Positions 29,993 through 41,979 of a DNA stretch of 64,000 nucleotides are shown here, piece after piece (the stretch's first letter is position 1; the number at the start of each line of letters is the position of its first letter). The notes beneath the pieces were generated by a model. It was not told the origin of the DNA. It saw nothing but the letters and a program-made list of their open reading frames with translations, and ran no database searches. Source of the DNA: Tethya wilhelma (Eukaryota; Porifera; Demospongiae; Tethyida; Tethyidae); assembly GCA_964030475.1 (NCBI GenBank), contig CAXIPT010000007.1, positions 941,072-1,005,071 of the forward strand, read 5' to 3'. A program made the translations under genes and the position numbers.

Positions 29993-32900
29993 CTAATTCG
30001 AACGCTTGCTGGAAGTTTCTTGTCTCTTCCTAGCTCTCTCTGGAAGGAGATAGTCAGTGATCTTCTTGAGGAGTGGCCGCTTATCTAAGAGCTTCTGATT
30101 GTGACTGGCAGCACTTAACACATGTGCTCTGGTCTCCTAGAGGAAATAACTTAAGAGTATAGACTTGCATGAGGAAGCTTAATTTGTATGTACTTCAGAC
30201 TGAGGAGGTAAGGCTGTTTTCCCTACAGTGGGTGTGGCTTCTGTCTCCAGTGACATGGTGTATGCCATGAGCAGGTCAATGACCTCAGTGTGATCATATG
30301 TCCTAGCTGTCTCCAGGGGGGTTATACCATTCTGAATTATTAATATGTGGGAAAAAAAAATTATAATAAAATATTGTTATTCTTTATTGTTATTCAATTT
30401 TATACTTATATACCTTATCTTTGAAGTCCACCATTGCTCCATGTTCTATCAGCAGCTCGACAAGCTTCACAATACCATCTTTAGAGGCAAAGAAGAGTGG
30501 TGTCCAGTTGGTTTCCTATATATGGCAAAAGAATGATTATAAACAGCGGATATGTATTACAATATTGTACTCAGTTACATTCTCAGCAATGTTGGGATCA
30601 GCACCAGCTTCCAAAAGAGTCCTCGCTGATTCAACATCTCCTTTCTGTGTTGCATACGTCAGAGCAGTGAAGCCATCCTGTAGAATAGAATTGGGAAAAT
30701 TATACACATGCACATAGTAAATCTTCATCTGGGAAAATAGTTCACCTCTGTCCTTGCATTCACATCAGCATTATGTTCCACTACTAGTTGTTTCACAACT
30801 TCTTCCGTGATGGCAGGCAAACATCAGAGCTATCCAACCAGCCTATAGTCAAACATCCATGTCATGCAAATTATTATTGTTATGAAGCCACAGTGATCCT
30901 TTTTGCGTACAATTATATATCTCACCTCATCCCTTGCATTCACATCAGCATTGTGCTCTAACAGTAATTCCACATGATCAGTTCTACCTTTCTGAGTAGC
31001 TACCATCAGTGCAGTCTCACCATCCTGAAATATTAAAGAACACAATAATTAGTCTCTGCAGACTACGAAAATTAAACGTACAAAAAATTAAAAAATAGTG
31101 GGTGGGGCTGCGTAACACGGTGATGCTACGAAAATTATTCAACACGAAAATTTAACGTACGAAAAAATTTTAAAACGAAAATTTCACGATTTACGGTATA
31201 CTGCAACACACTCTGACAAGAGACTTTAAATTGACATGGGTAATAATTAACATTATTCATTGATTAAATTAACACAATAAAGTAGTTATCAGTCCAGAAG
31301 TTTGCACTAAGGGTGTGCTCTAAACATTGGAATGCTAGCTACCAAGGCCCTTTACTGAGGAGGTTTGGTTTACCATCTTTAAAACAGAGGAGGGTGTATC
31401 TAAATTTGTGTTTCTTGTTTAACATCTTATCAGGTGTATAATTATATACAGTTTCTTCCCCATTGAGTCAAGGTCAGCCAGCAACTACAACACTAGATCC
31501 TCACACCAATTGCAACTAGCAGTTCCATCAGCCAAGATATCTGCACATTTGAACTCCTACTTTTGTGCAATACCTAGGATGTGGAATTCACTACTGGAAG
31601 AGGTTGTTTTAGAACATATGAAATGCACTAGTGAGACTGATGGTATATAATTGCTTATAGCTACATTTTTGTTTGGTTATTGTTGCTGTTGTGTTCACTA
31701 ATTCTAGCTGTTTTGTTTTGTACTGGTTATATGCTTGTATTCTATTCATGGTATCCTGGCAGACTGTGTTCTGCTAAATTATTATAAATAAAAAAAAAAA
31801 AAAAAGTTATACTGAATACTACATTTTTCTATCAATGTAATGATTATAATCTAATCTCAATCACCTCTGTTCTTGCATTTACATCAGCATTGTGTTGTAC
31901 CAGTAGTTCCACAACATCAGTTGTTCCCTCCAGACTGGCTAACATCAGTGCTGTCAAACCATCCTAAAATATTAATTTTGTGAACACAATAGAATGTTTA
32001 ACACACATGTAGATGTATATACACACTGACAAGAGACTCTAACGACGTGGATTGAAGACGTCTATTCATTAACTATATATAAACACACACTGACAATAAA
32101 GTGGTTCTACATGTTCCACCTTTCTGAAATATACACAATCACACATGAGCATGTGTATACAAGATGCCACAGACACAAAAATTTCTACTCAATGCATTGT
32201 GTATATAACTAACCTCCATTCTTGCATTCACATCAGCATCATATTTCAGTAGTAGTTTCACTACATCAGTTCTTCCCTCCATACTGGCCCACATCAGTGC
32301 TATCATACCATCCTGAAATATATATTACTAGGGTATATACAGTACACATGGTGCAAATCCTCACTCAGTGTATATACGCTTTTTTCTTTTTGAGCTGCTT
32401 TGATTTCATGCATTCAGAACAAAGTCAAGGGTCATCAGTTTTGAAATGCTTGGAATTCAGTTCATTTTGGGCTGGTGTCCAGAAAACCAGCTAAAGCAAA
32501 AATAATTATAAAGCTAACTTGAACAGTTTATATATATAATATACATAGTTAGTGCATGCACAAAGTTATTCAGCATAGATTTGAAGTAAAGAGAAGCTTA
32601 AAGATAGCCTTGGGTCGTAAATTCAAAACTAAATTCAGGTGATTTGAGCTAAAGCATCCAGAAAACCAGCTAGAATTCAATTTCACATGGAATAACTTTA
32701 TGTACACACTTTTGAAGGTAGGATGCGGTCTATATATATGCTCTCTTTATAAATCAAATTTTTGCGAAGCTAGAGCAACTTGCTCAAACATTTACCACCA
32801 CCAGCACCATCACCACTTTTCTCAACGTATAACTGGGGTATAGCCTCGCTTCACTTGAAATTATAGAGTACACAATTACACATGTGCATGTATCACACAC

Positions 32901-33176
32901 AACAGGTCACAGAAAACTACTCAATGCACTGTGCAATCTCACGTGCCTCCATCCTTGCATTCACATCAGCACCATGTTTCAATAGCGTTTTCACAACATC
33001 AGTTCTGCCATAACCACTAGCAAACATCAGTGCAGTCATTCCATCCTGAAATATTAGACATTTTATTACATTTTGTTGAACACTAAGTAGTGCCCAACAT
33101 TAATTTGCATGCATGCATGTACTGACACAAAGACCTTGACAATATGTGCAAGGAAACATGCTTTCTTGTATATTAT

Positions 33177-33257
<81 letters not shown>

Positions 33258-35154
33258 NCACACACACACCTTATTCCTTCCATTTACATCAATCACTGGG
33301 AAAAGAAGAAGCACCTGAACAACATCAAGAGCAGAGCGTACATTCCTCACAGCTGCTATTAGTGGTGTATCATCATACTATATGTATACAAGAAAAAGAA
33401 TCATGATGGAGATATTCGGCAATGAATTAAAAAATGATATATACCTGCGAAAAGTCGAAATCTGTAACTTTCTTAAGAAGTTCCAAAACTCTGTCCGAGT
33501 TTCCCTCCTTACAAGCTTCCAATAAGGCAAACTACACAGTAAAATAATATTATTACATGAATGGAATCTAAAGCTCTGAGCACATTGGTATTTTTTCATA
33601 CCTTAGTATCTATATAAAATGGGTACAAGCGCTCATCATCTATCATGACTTCAATGATCTGGTGGGTACGATAGAAAGCTTCAGCTTCACCTCCAGTACA
33701 ATTTACATAGATCTGCATGGCAAAGAGGTGAGGGATGAGCCAACTGATTATCAGTGAGCCTTCCAGGATGTGGTCCAGTAGTGCTACAAGAGATGGCAGC
33801 CCAAAGAACTTGGAGATGTCACGCCAGAGGTCATCAACGTACTGGAGTGTTTCATCAGTAACCCGTCTGCCAATCTTGAGGGTCAGCTTTCGGTAGTGCT
33901 CACTGCTGTACCTTGCAGGATTGGAAGCCAATGGCTCATCAGGATCCACAAGCATGTCTTCCTCATTCTGGCACAGATCGATGTAGTCAGCAAGCTTGGT
34001 GGTAGCATAGAAATGAGATAGTGTACTCTCGTAGCTCTCAATCAGTGGCTTTGTGTCTTCTTCAGCAAATTGTTCAGCAATGCTTTTGAGAGGTCTGTAT
34101 TCTATGTAACTCCAGAGGAGATTTCTTGTGATGGATTTAAACACAGTAGGGACATCTGTAGCATCTTGTACACATTTTGGTGGGACTAGACCTGCTACAA
34201 ACTCTATAAACTCTTCCATATCAATGTCCACGTTTTTTAGTATACGCAGAACTTGGAGCTTTAGGTTGCTAAATGCTTTCTTAATTCTTGCCATGTTTTC
34301 TTTGCACAATTCCTTTTTTTCTTCTTCAAAACCTGTATGTGTACCAATATAAGGCTATAAGGCTTGTTGCAAACACTTATTGTCAAGTAATTCATGTGTA
34401 TCCCAAACATTCACTATAACTTATAATTTACCAGAAAAAATTAACCCAGCATCACTGGCATGATTGATATTTACTCACTTTTCTTGAGAGGAACTTCTTG
34501 ATTTCCGGTAGTCAGTATATGTTTTTTTGTGAGGTCATCAACTTTACTTGTATGAGAAACTGTTTCTGTTGTGGAGGGACTCTCTGTATATGGACATGGG
34601 AAACATTAATGTGGTGCTTGATAAGAACATGGTAGTAGTCATCATGATGACTCAAGTGTAGAGTACATGCTGACTCGTAAACTTATAGTTTTGGCACACA
34701 CCGAGTTTCAAATCCACTAGCACTTTACCGACAGCCTCAGCATAGCTAGTCTTGTCTGCCTTAAGAAACACACCAATCAGGTTACGATAGGTTGCCTCCA
34801 AACCATTCTTCTCTTGCCAAAGATAGAGAGCACCCCTCCTGTTGTAACCGGGGAGCATGAATTTGTGGACTACATTCATAATTCTTTCATTTATAATAGG
34901 TCACAAACTTACGCTTGTAAGTTGAGGCTGTCAGGGTGTTTGGTTTTAATGGCTGACACATCCACTGTACTCAGTCCCAACGCCTCTGACACACGCCCTT
35001 CCCATTGATCTATGGTATCAGCAATGGCGCCCAAATGAGTGAGAACACCATTGTGTTCAAAGTCAACCTGCTTGTCTAGTTTCCAGCGGTTCTGTTCAGG
35101 AACTTGTTCACAGTAGGATTCAAGACTGCAAGTTGCTGAATGGCTTACGTCCAT
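29993..35154 (-). CDS. Death-X-ankyrin protein, gene B (one frameshifted exon)
   Basis: Exons: 35154..34913, 34838..34702, 34583..34479, 34332..33602, 33531..33445, 33377..33270, 33045..32947, 32312..32214, 31963..31865, 31024..30926, 30842..30746, 30677..30579, 30515..30414, 30331..30194 and 30136..29993. The layout equals gene A: Death domain, the unassigned helical region (about 90% like gene A), ankyrin repeats, basic tail (RARKRQETSSKRSN). Two oddities: exon 7 ends GAG followed by GCACGTGAG, so its 5' splice site is not a clean GT, and exon 11 is 97 nt with a frameshift after FACHHGR. The exon has phase 0 borders, so skipping it would restore an open frame. A single N (33258) lies in the AC repeat beside exon 6. 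Confidence 0.85.
31085..31200. mobile_element. Short inverted-repeat element in a gene B intron
   Basis: CTACGAAAATTAAACGTACA and CACGAAAATTTAACGTACGA units flank a GGGTGGGGCTGCG core, and the block ends GATTTACGGTATACTG. It looks like a member of the small foldback families of this window. Confidence 0.5.
31290..31805 (+). mobile_element. Degenerate LINE 3' end, antisense inside a gene B intron
   Basis: The plus strand encodes broken pieces typical of the C-terminal end of a non-LTR reverse transcriptase: LRRFGLPSLKQRRVYLNLCF, FLFNILSG, then in another frame SYFCAIPRMWNSLLEEVV. It ends in a poly-A run at about 31788-31805. The frame is interrupted by stops and shifts, so it is a dead 5'-truncated copy. 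The exact LINE clade is not assigned. Confidence 0.8.
33177..33268. repeat. AC microsatellite with a single N, forming a donor site
   Basis: AC run with an N at 33258. On the coding strand of gene B the GT repeat supplies the 5' splice site of exon 6 (AAG|GTGTGTG). Confidence 0.85.
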
Positions 35155-35194
35155 GTTTCTGTTTACTAGCTATATAGTGACTCTGAGGGTATGC

Positions 35195-35262
35195 CCCTCG
35201 CCTCGTACCCAGGCCCCTCCCATCAAAGGGAGGGCCTGGGTATCGCAGCCCCACCTTTTCCT
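35195..35262. repeat. AGCCT/CCAGG hairpin repeat upstream of gene B
   Basis: CCCAGGCCCCTCCC, a six-base loop, then GGGAGGGCCTGGG form a strong hairpin directly upstream of the Death gene B start. Same family as 16138, 57010 and others. Confidence 0.7.
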
Positions 35263-36470
35263 GTACAAGTTACCGTAAATGTTCTAATTATGGGTCCAAA
35301 TATTTTTTTCCAATTTTACGTTTGGGACACTTACCCCACGGGTGTTTCAATGCCATACGTATGTGGAAATTTAGTCGCCCACGCAAAAAAATTGAACATC
35401 ACGTAGCAACGCATCCTGTTGGCCCATAGCAACAGCTTGCTCTGCTTTACACGTGCGCTCTATGAATACCGTTAAAAACACGTGGAGGCAGTAAACACGA
35501 CTGAAAACGCTTGCCTTTGCTGATTCTTTTCGTCTTTGTTTGAGCTTCATAGCACCTACTGGAGCTGAGATACGATGTATACAGTGGACCAACCTTCTTT
35601 GAACCCCTTCTCTTTGAAAGAGTGAAGTTTTAAAGCAGAAGTTTTCCAAGAGAAACTGGATCATTTTCTTACTACTACCTGGACAGAAGTTTTCAGTAAG
35701 CTATACTTTTTGTTGGCACTTATTTTTTAAGATGGTAGTTTGAGGGGTTGAATAACATGTATAATTAGTTATTCATGATACAGAGTGGTAAAATTTGATG
35801 CAAAACAGCAATATTACTGTTTAAAGAGCCCATTTTGGGCATAAAAGAATGTATAGAGGGCATAATGAGTGTGCATCACCTTACATATTCACAAACTATT
35901 GATGACTAAGTTAAAAACCTCTCCAAGATTCACTGGCACGTAATATATAGTATAAATATTACATTATGGTAATTTATGCAAACATATTTGTATCAAATAT
36001 TCTCTTATTTTATTCCTTTTTGTAGGTTTTACCAGTGCAAAGTATTCTGAAGGTTGCCTACTGAACTGGCAAGCATGCACAGCACATTTTTTGCTGGTCT
36101 GGTAGCTATATGAGTGTTGGTCCATGCAACAGGTCTGGGCTTGATGTCTGTCAAGACCATGATGGGCATCTTTTGAGTTCAGTCTGCTCTCCCCAAGCTT
36201 CTCACTCACACCAGTGTTGCTGAGAGGGTTCTTTTCTGTCATTTCATGGCGTTTCTACTTTCTGGTGGTGTCTGAGAATAGTTTTAGTATCATAAATAAG
36301 CTCACTTCATATTGAATATTCATGGTTTTTGTTTAACTTATATTTCTGTCCAAAAAAATAGTGCCAAAGTTTTCATGCCTTTTATGTCTTATTTCACATT
36401 AGCATTGTCAATAAAAGTTGACTCCATGTCAGAGAAAACTTCAGAAAGTCCACAAAAATGTGTCTTAGGG
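35263..36470. other. Region without a supported gene
   Basis: Short open frames exist (a minus-strand one at 35371-35664), but none shows a recognisable domain, splice context or paralog in the window. A spliced or transposon-derived transcript cannot be excluded. Confidence 0.4.
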
Positions 36471-36474
36471 AGTT

Positions 36475-36840
36475 CTCTCAATTTCCCTCTGTACAAGCCG
36501 TGTGGTTGTTCAAGGTGCTCAGTAGTGGACCGTATGCGCAGCTGCTGAATTTGAAATTGAGTTAGAGGTTAAGACTAATTGTAATCAACTGTTTTTGACT
36601 GGACACAATACAAAATGTTGGTCACCATAAAAATCTAGTCAAACAAAATCAAATTCCCTCTGTACAAGCCGTGTGGTTGTTCAAGGTGCTCAGTAGTGGA
36701 CCGTATGCGCAGCTGCTGCGTGCTTAGGCTTATTGCATTGTAGAGGTGCTGTTTGCTATATTTAGAACTGTTTTTGACTAGACACAATACAAAATGTTGG
36801 TCACCATAAAAATCTAGTCAAACAAAATCAAACTTTCAGA
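36475..36840. repeat. Two-copy tandem duplication (unit about 175-180 bp)
   Basis: AATTCCCTCTGTACAAGCCG at 36480 and 36652 and CACAATACAAAATGTTGGTC at 36604 and 36783 show that a composite unit is repeated once. Inner parts differ, so the copies are not brand new. Non-coding. Confidence 0.85.
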
Positions 36841-36961
36841 GTTACTCAGAGGCTCTCACTAACAGATTACCAACTGCTTACAAGTCTTGAAACTCGCAAA
36901 AAGTCTCCTCAGCACTCGTAGAGAGCGCTAGGGGGAAGCCACCATAGTGCCATTTTTTGTT

Positions 36962-37016
36962 CATCTAACTTACTTACGTACGTACTTACGTACGTACGTA
37001 CGTACGTACTTCCTAA
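36962..37016. repeat. TACG/TACT tetranucleotide microsatellite
   Basis: ACTTACTTACGTACGTACTT and further ACGT units form a short self-complementary tetranucleotide array. Confidence 0.85.
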
Positions 37017-37266
37017 CTGACTTACTTGAAAAGCATTTCCAGAGAACCAGAATGTGTTGAGCCGACTTTGACAGCACAAAGTAAGTTCTTTTCATAGGTA
37101 CTACATTCCTTGATACTCGTTTTCATCACAAATAAGCCTAAACAAAAACAAGAAAGCTTTGAAACTGAGAGTATAAATTCATGTACTTCAATGTAGCCAT
37201 CTTCTTGTAGAGTTCAAAGGTCATTATCCACGTGGCATTATTATGCGCATGCGCATTAGCCTCCTT

Positions 37267-37530
37267 CACTAGTATATAGTGCTGCTACTCAAGCTTTTTG
37301 TAAAGACTAACCATGCAGTCTCTAATATTCTCCACACTGTAGTGTTGAAAAAAGTGAATGAACAAGTAGTAAAAATTTCAAAAAAATAAGTAGTGTAGGA
37401 ATGGGCAGTGCGGTAAAAAGTATTGGAACAAGGCATGTCTCAATTTCGGCACATGACTNCATTCCTTGTTTCAATACTTTTTACAGCACTGCCCATTCCT
37501 ACACTGCTTATTTTTTGAAATTTTTACTAT
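37267..37530. mobile_element. Second copy of the long inverted-repeat element
   Basis: 37272-37458 matches 23219-23400 almost exactly (TAGTGCTGCTACTCAAGC). After an N at 37459 the sequence continues as the reverse complement (CAATACTTTTTACAGCACTG). The loop is collapsed at the N. Confidence 0.8.
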
Positions 37531-38198
37531 ACTTGTATATGGTACAACTGGTCTGGCACACAGTGACATATATACACACACAAAGTATAATGTAGCATCA
37601 TTTCAAAGGAACTGCAGTCACTCATATAAGCACTAGCTGTTTTGTTACTAAAAATAAAATGCATAATGTTATAGTGATGTTGTATGACCTTTTCTGACAT
37701 TTTTTAATTTTAATTGTTTCTAGACTAAGTGTGATCTGGGTACCACGTCCGGATATACTAGCTCCATGTATATGTACGTACGTGTATTGCGTGCATGTTT
37801 GTCAACAAAAATATCATGCATTTTTTGTAAGTCTTGTCTTGTGTGTCACTCAAGGTGGCACATGACAATGGTTTGTAAAGCCCTGCGAGCTACACCTGCA
37901 GGCCTAATTACATCCCATTAGAACAAGAGACATAATAGAGACATCATATAAAATTATAGAACATCTACTAAACAAACACTCAATATTCATATTCATAGCA
38001 AGTACCTGCTAAGACCACACATGCACATGCAGGCTGCCGCACACATGCATGCAAGTAGCTATACTTAAGGGCATGCAACTATTTTGTTTGCCATTGACTC
38101 CCTGAGACCCATAGCTATACTCTATTGTCACCTCCACCCAGCCAGTAATCAGCAATTAGCCTATAAAAACTTTGGTTGCTAGGCAATGGTGCGAGCAT

Positions 38199-38271
<73 letters not shown>

Positions 38272-38749
38272 AATGTACAGGCCCGTATAGGGAGGGGGGG
38301 TGCATATGTGCACCCCCCTTTTGAAGCAAAAAGAACTAAGATTTAGGTCCAATCATAAAGCATATTCTAGATACGCTAGACTACATAAAACATTAAGTTT
38401 TATAGTATCAAATCATGAAAGATACTCCAGAATGCACCAGAATTCACCTAAATTAGCATAAATTTTTCCAAAATTTTCTAGGGGAGCATGCCCACAGACC
38501 CCCCTATAGATTTTCTAATTTTTTTATGTGACACTTTTTGCAGTTAATATGCACATGCACCCCCCTTTCAAGAATCCTGGCTATATGGGCCTGATGTATA
38601 CTACATGTATATAGCATTCACAAAATTAATCACGAATGTATCAATACCTCAATATACATACTATTTTTACAAGTGATTTGTCATGCACATGACCCAGGTG
38701 GCAATGATGATCATGATCATTAGCTATACTAAAATGAATTCAAGCTCAC
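37531..38749. repeat. Non-coding interval with AC repeat and a MITE
   Basis: AC microsatellite at 38203-38269, then an element at 38278-38597 listed separately. Nothing else in this interval is recognisable. Confidence 0.5.
38278..38597. mobile_element. MITE with CAGGCCC...GGGGGGTGC ends
   Basis: The left end ACAGGCCCGTATAGGGAGGG leads to GGGGTGCATATGTGC. The right end GCACCCCCCTTTCAAGAATC leads to TATATGGGCCTGATG. These are long imperfect inverted ends around an AT-rich core of about 250 bp. Non-coding. Confidence 0.8.
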
Positions 38750-39383
38750 CTTGTTTGGTACCAGTTTTATTCTTCCATCTTCTACATCTGTTAGAATAGT
38801 GATGACGGAACTGCTGGATTTCTTGTATGCAACATGTAGAGCAGTGTTTCCCTGCCGGTATTATAATGTATGTATGCATGCACTTATCATGAATACCAAT
38901 TTTTTGTCATGGATAAGTGGTTTTCACCTTGGAATCTTGTGCATCACTTTGAACCCCCTTCTTAAGCAGCAGCTCAACGAGAGATGAAGAGTCATTCTTG
39001 GCTGCCAGATGTAGAGCACCCTGGCCATTCTCATCACATACAGCTGTGTTCAGCTGGTCCTGAGTAACAAGTGCTTCCACAGCTGCCACATTTCCATTGC
39101 TACAGGCTGTCAACAGAGGAGTGAGGCCAGTCTGAGAGTTAGAGAGTGTATAGAGAACAACCCCCAGTAAGTAACTAAGTTGATTTGATATAGATCAGTG
39201 AGAGAATGAAATGATAAATATTTATCAGTTGAATTTTTCTTGCATAAATCAAAATAAAAAAAATCACATTTGATTTGTAATTCAGCATCATATCACATAG
39301 TTGGTTCTGCAACAGCCATTTCAGACTTTCACTTTCAGAATGAGAATCACAGGCATAATGGAGAACTGTTCTTCCTTCCTATA

Positions 39384-39418
<35 letters not shown>

Positions 39419-39419
39419 N

Positions 39420-39476
<57 letters not shown>

Positions 39477-40048
39477 AGTGCGCACATGCATGTGTGTGCA
39501 TGGGTGAACAAAATACCTTGTCTGTCATTTCCAGTAGATTGGTAGCTTGCTGTGTTACTCCACCATCAATGTTCACTAGTCGTTGGACGAGTTTGAGGTT
39601 ATCTTTGCTACAGGCAACATGAACAGCAGTCACACCATCCTGGAGGTGTATACACATACATGTATAATAACAACCAATTCAACAATCTCTACATCTTTTA
39701 CAAAAACCTTGTTCTTGTAGGAAGGGGAGGCACCATTCTTTAGTAGAACATCCACCATCTTAATGTCTCCGTTAGCAGTGGCAATCATCAGGGGAGAACA
39801 TGAGTGCTCAACTGATGATTCCTTCGATAGGAAAAGACACTAGAAAAGTCATTTAATGCACCAAAAAACAAACCAACTTACATTGTGAGAAGAACTGTAA
39901 GCCAAGAAGTCCAGTAGTGGACTACCATCGTCTGGCTGGGAGGAGTGGGAGTGCTCCTTCACTAGTGTCAGAGCCCTTTCAACTGAAGCAAGGAGACCAC
40001 TCTGAACAGCTTTAAGGATGATGTTGGAGAGCCCAAGAGCAGCTTCAT
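38750..40048 (-). CDS. Ankyrin-repeat protein fragment, paralog of the ROCO gene's ankyrin part
   Basis: Exons: 40048..39882, 39821..39708, 39639..39517, 39378..39268, 39131..38928 and 38851..38750. They encode at least six ankyrin repeats (SPLMIATANGDIKMVDVLL, GVTAVHVACSKDNLKLVQRL, GRTVLHYACDSHSESESLKW, GLTPLLTACSNGN, GALHLAAKNDSSS, GNTALHVAYKK). The last three exons are nearly identical to 11906-11358 of the ROCO gene, introns included. After 38750 the Roc-COR-Death part is missing. It may be the true 5' half of a ROCO gene, or an allelic piece. An N at 39419 sits in the GT repeat before the fourth exon. Confidence 0.82.
39387..39471. repeat. GT microsatellite with single N beside an ankyrin exon
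   Basis: GT run containing an N at 39419. It lies in the 3' part of the intron just before the 39378 acceptor on the coding strand, as at 11917-11953 in the ROCO gene. Confidence 0.9.
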
Positions 40049-40079
40049 CTGGAAAACAACAACTTTAAAATAAACCATT

Positions 40080-40810
40080 ATACAAACCTCTCTGACCTCC
40101 ATGTTGGCTGCAATGGCCTTGCATATCTGTTTCTTTGTCTTTTGTCAGCTATTTGGTTTACAAAATTTTTAATGTTCTAGCTGTCTACCAACTTTTACAG
40201 TCACCATACACATTCAAGTTTATACTTACTACCTTAACCTTGTACAAAATTAAGAGCAATATTTTGTACCTCTAACCAGACATCTCTGACGTCCATCCTA
40301 GCTGTAATGGTCTTACATTTCCTACCAGCTTTAATATTAAAACCAACATTTGCATCTTTGCCAGACCTCTCTGACATCCGTGTTGGCTGCAATGGCCTTA
40401 CATAACAGCTTCTTTGTTTTTGTCAGCAATTTTGTTTGAAAATTCAAGTTCTGTCTTGCATGTCTAACAACTTTTACAGTCATTAGATACTGATATACAC
40501 ATTCCTTACTACCTTAAACTTGTTGAAAAAATTAAGAGCAATATTTTGCATCTCTAAACATGCTAGCTGCAAATGACTGTTTTGTCTCTTTGTCCACAAT
40601 TTTTGGTAATGAGATGCAAATCTGTGGTCATGTTAAACTACACGATGTTAATTTGTGCGTGTTCTTTACTACAGGAGCTATTGGAGGGGTCTGGTAAGAG
40701 ATGCAAAATGTTGATATTAATTTTAGACAATGTTTTAAGCTGGTTGGAAATATGTATGGTGCCTGTAGCTAGACAGGGGGTCAGAAACGTGTGGTAAGAG
40801 ATGTAAAATG
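40080..40810. repeat. Repeat array downstream of kelch copy 3
   Basis: At least two units of about 290 bp carry TTGGCTGCAATGGCCTTRCA, TTTTGTCAGC and ACTACCTTAAACTTGTT. Related sequence, partly reversed, occurs at 840-1180 behind kelch copy 1. Confidence 0.65.
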
Positions 40811-40820
40811 TAGCACTTAC

Positions 40821-41739
40821 TGTTTAAATGAAGCTTAAATGCTCTTGAAGAGAGACCATAGACCCAGACGCCGTGGGTGGTCCCTCCGATGGCCACTACA
40901 TCTCCTGTGGATGTAGTGAGAGTGGAGGTAGAGCAGAGGGGTATAGGGAGGTCATAGAAGGGGTGCCATTGTTGGCTGTTGTAGCAGTAGGTCATCATGG
41001 TGGAGCGGATGCCAGATGAACCTGTCAGTCCTCCTATTGCTAGGAGGATTCCTTGGTGTGTCGTTAGCGATGTGTGCTCTAGTGGGATGGCTGTCTCTGT
41101 CCAGTAGAGGGTTGAAGGAGACGCCATGATGTCATCCATGTTGCAGCTGTACATGGCTATATCTTGTCCATAGCCACCTGCCAAGAAGAGATGGCTGCCC
41201 ACAGTTGTTGATGACATGTCACCACATGGCCGAGGGAGGGGTGTTGTAGACAGCCATTGTCTTTGCTGTGAGATGTATAGTTCTACAATGTCAAGAGGGT
41301 GGCCATTGTTATAGCCACCAGCAACAAGGAGGATATCTTTGTGTCCAACAGCGGAGGCTCCTTCTCTTGCTGTAGGCATCGGAGGAATAGCATCTTCTTT
41401 AAATTTCTTTCCTTCATCTTCTTCGTGGCTCAGCAGCTGTCTTATTGTGTTGGTGAGTCTGTTGCCAGGATACTCACTACCTCCAACCAACAGTAAGCGG
41501 CCATTGTAGATGGCTAGTCCGTAGCGTCTTGCTGGTGTCTTTATTGTCCTCCATTGACCGCCTACAGTATCAAGGTACAGCAGTGTGGCCTCCTGCTCCT
41601 CCTCTGATGACCCCCCCACATAGTACCCTCCGACGTAGAGATGTCCGTTGTACCATACTGACTTGGCAACAATCATACCCCATGGCAACTGGGGTAGCTC
41701 CTCCCAGTCCATGGAGATGAGGGGGTGAGTGATGGCCAC
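40821..41739 (-). CDS. Kelch-repeat protein, copy 3 (large exon only)
   Basis: A single exon bounded by acceptor TACTACAG at 41740 and donor GTAAGTG at 40820 encodes about 306 residues of kelch propeller (HLYVGGYYVGG, RLLLVGGSEYPGN, DILLVAGGYNNG, HLFLAGGYG, ILLAIGGLTG, DVVAIGGTTHG). It is clearly more diverged from copies 1 and 2 than they are from each other, so it is a real paralog. The short leader exon is not found upstream, where repeat DNA and a retroelement lie instead. No EXOSC9 copy is next to it. Confidence 0.83.
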
Positions 41740-41979
41740 CTGTAGTAATAAAATTTAATAATAACAATAATGATTGCAATAATAATAATGATTTCTCTGC
41801 ATGATCAAAATGCAAATAACCATGAATCAAAAGCCCGGATGAACAAAATGAACTATAGTTATATATATTAAGCACAAAATTCAAACCCACTGTGTACAAG
41901 TTTTTTATGTTTGTCTATTTAGGTTTAGGAACAAAGCTTAAGCCTTTTTTCAGTACTTTCATTTGATCTTCAGTGCAGA
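41740..41979. other. AT-rich interval between kelch copy 3 and the retroelement
   Basis: ATAATAA-type simple sequence. No exon or element end could be placed. Confidence 0.4.

Noticed and set aside
35371..35664. 97-codon minus-strand frame upstream of gene B
   Set aside because: No domain, no paralog in the window and no splice context; left as unsupported.
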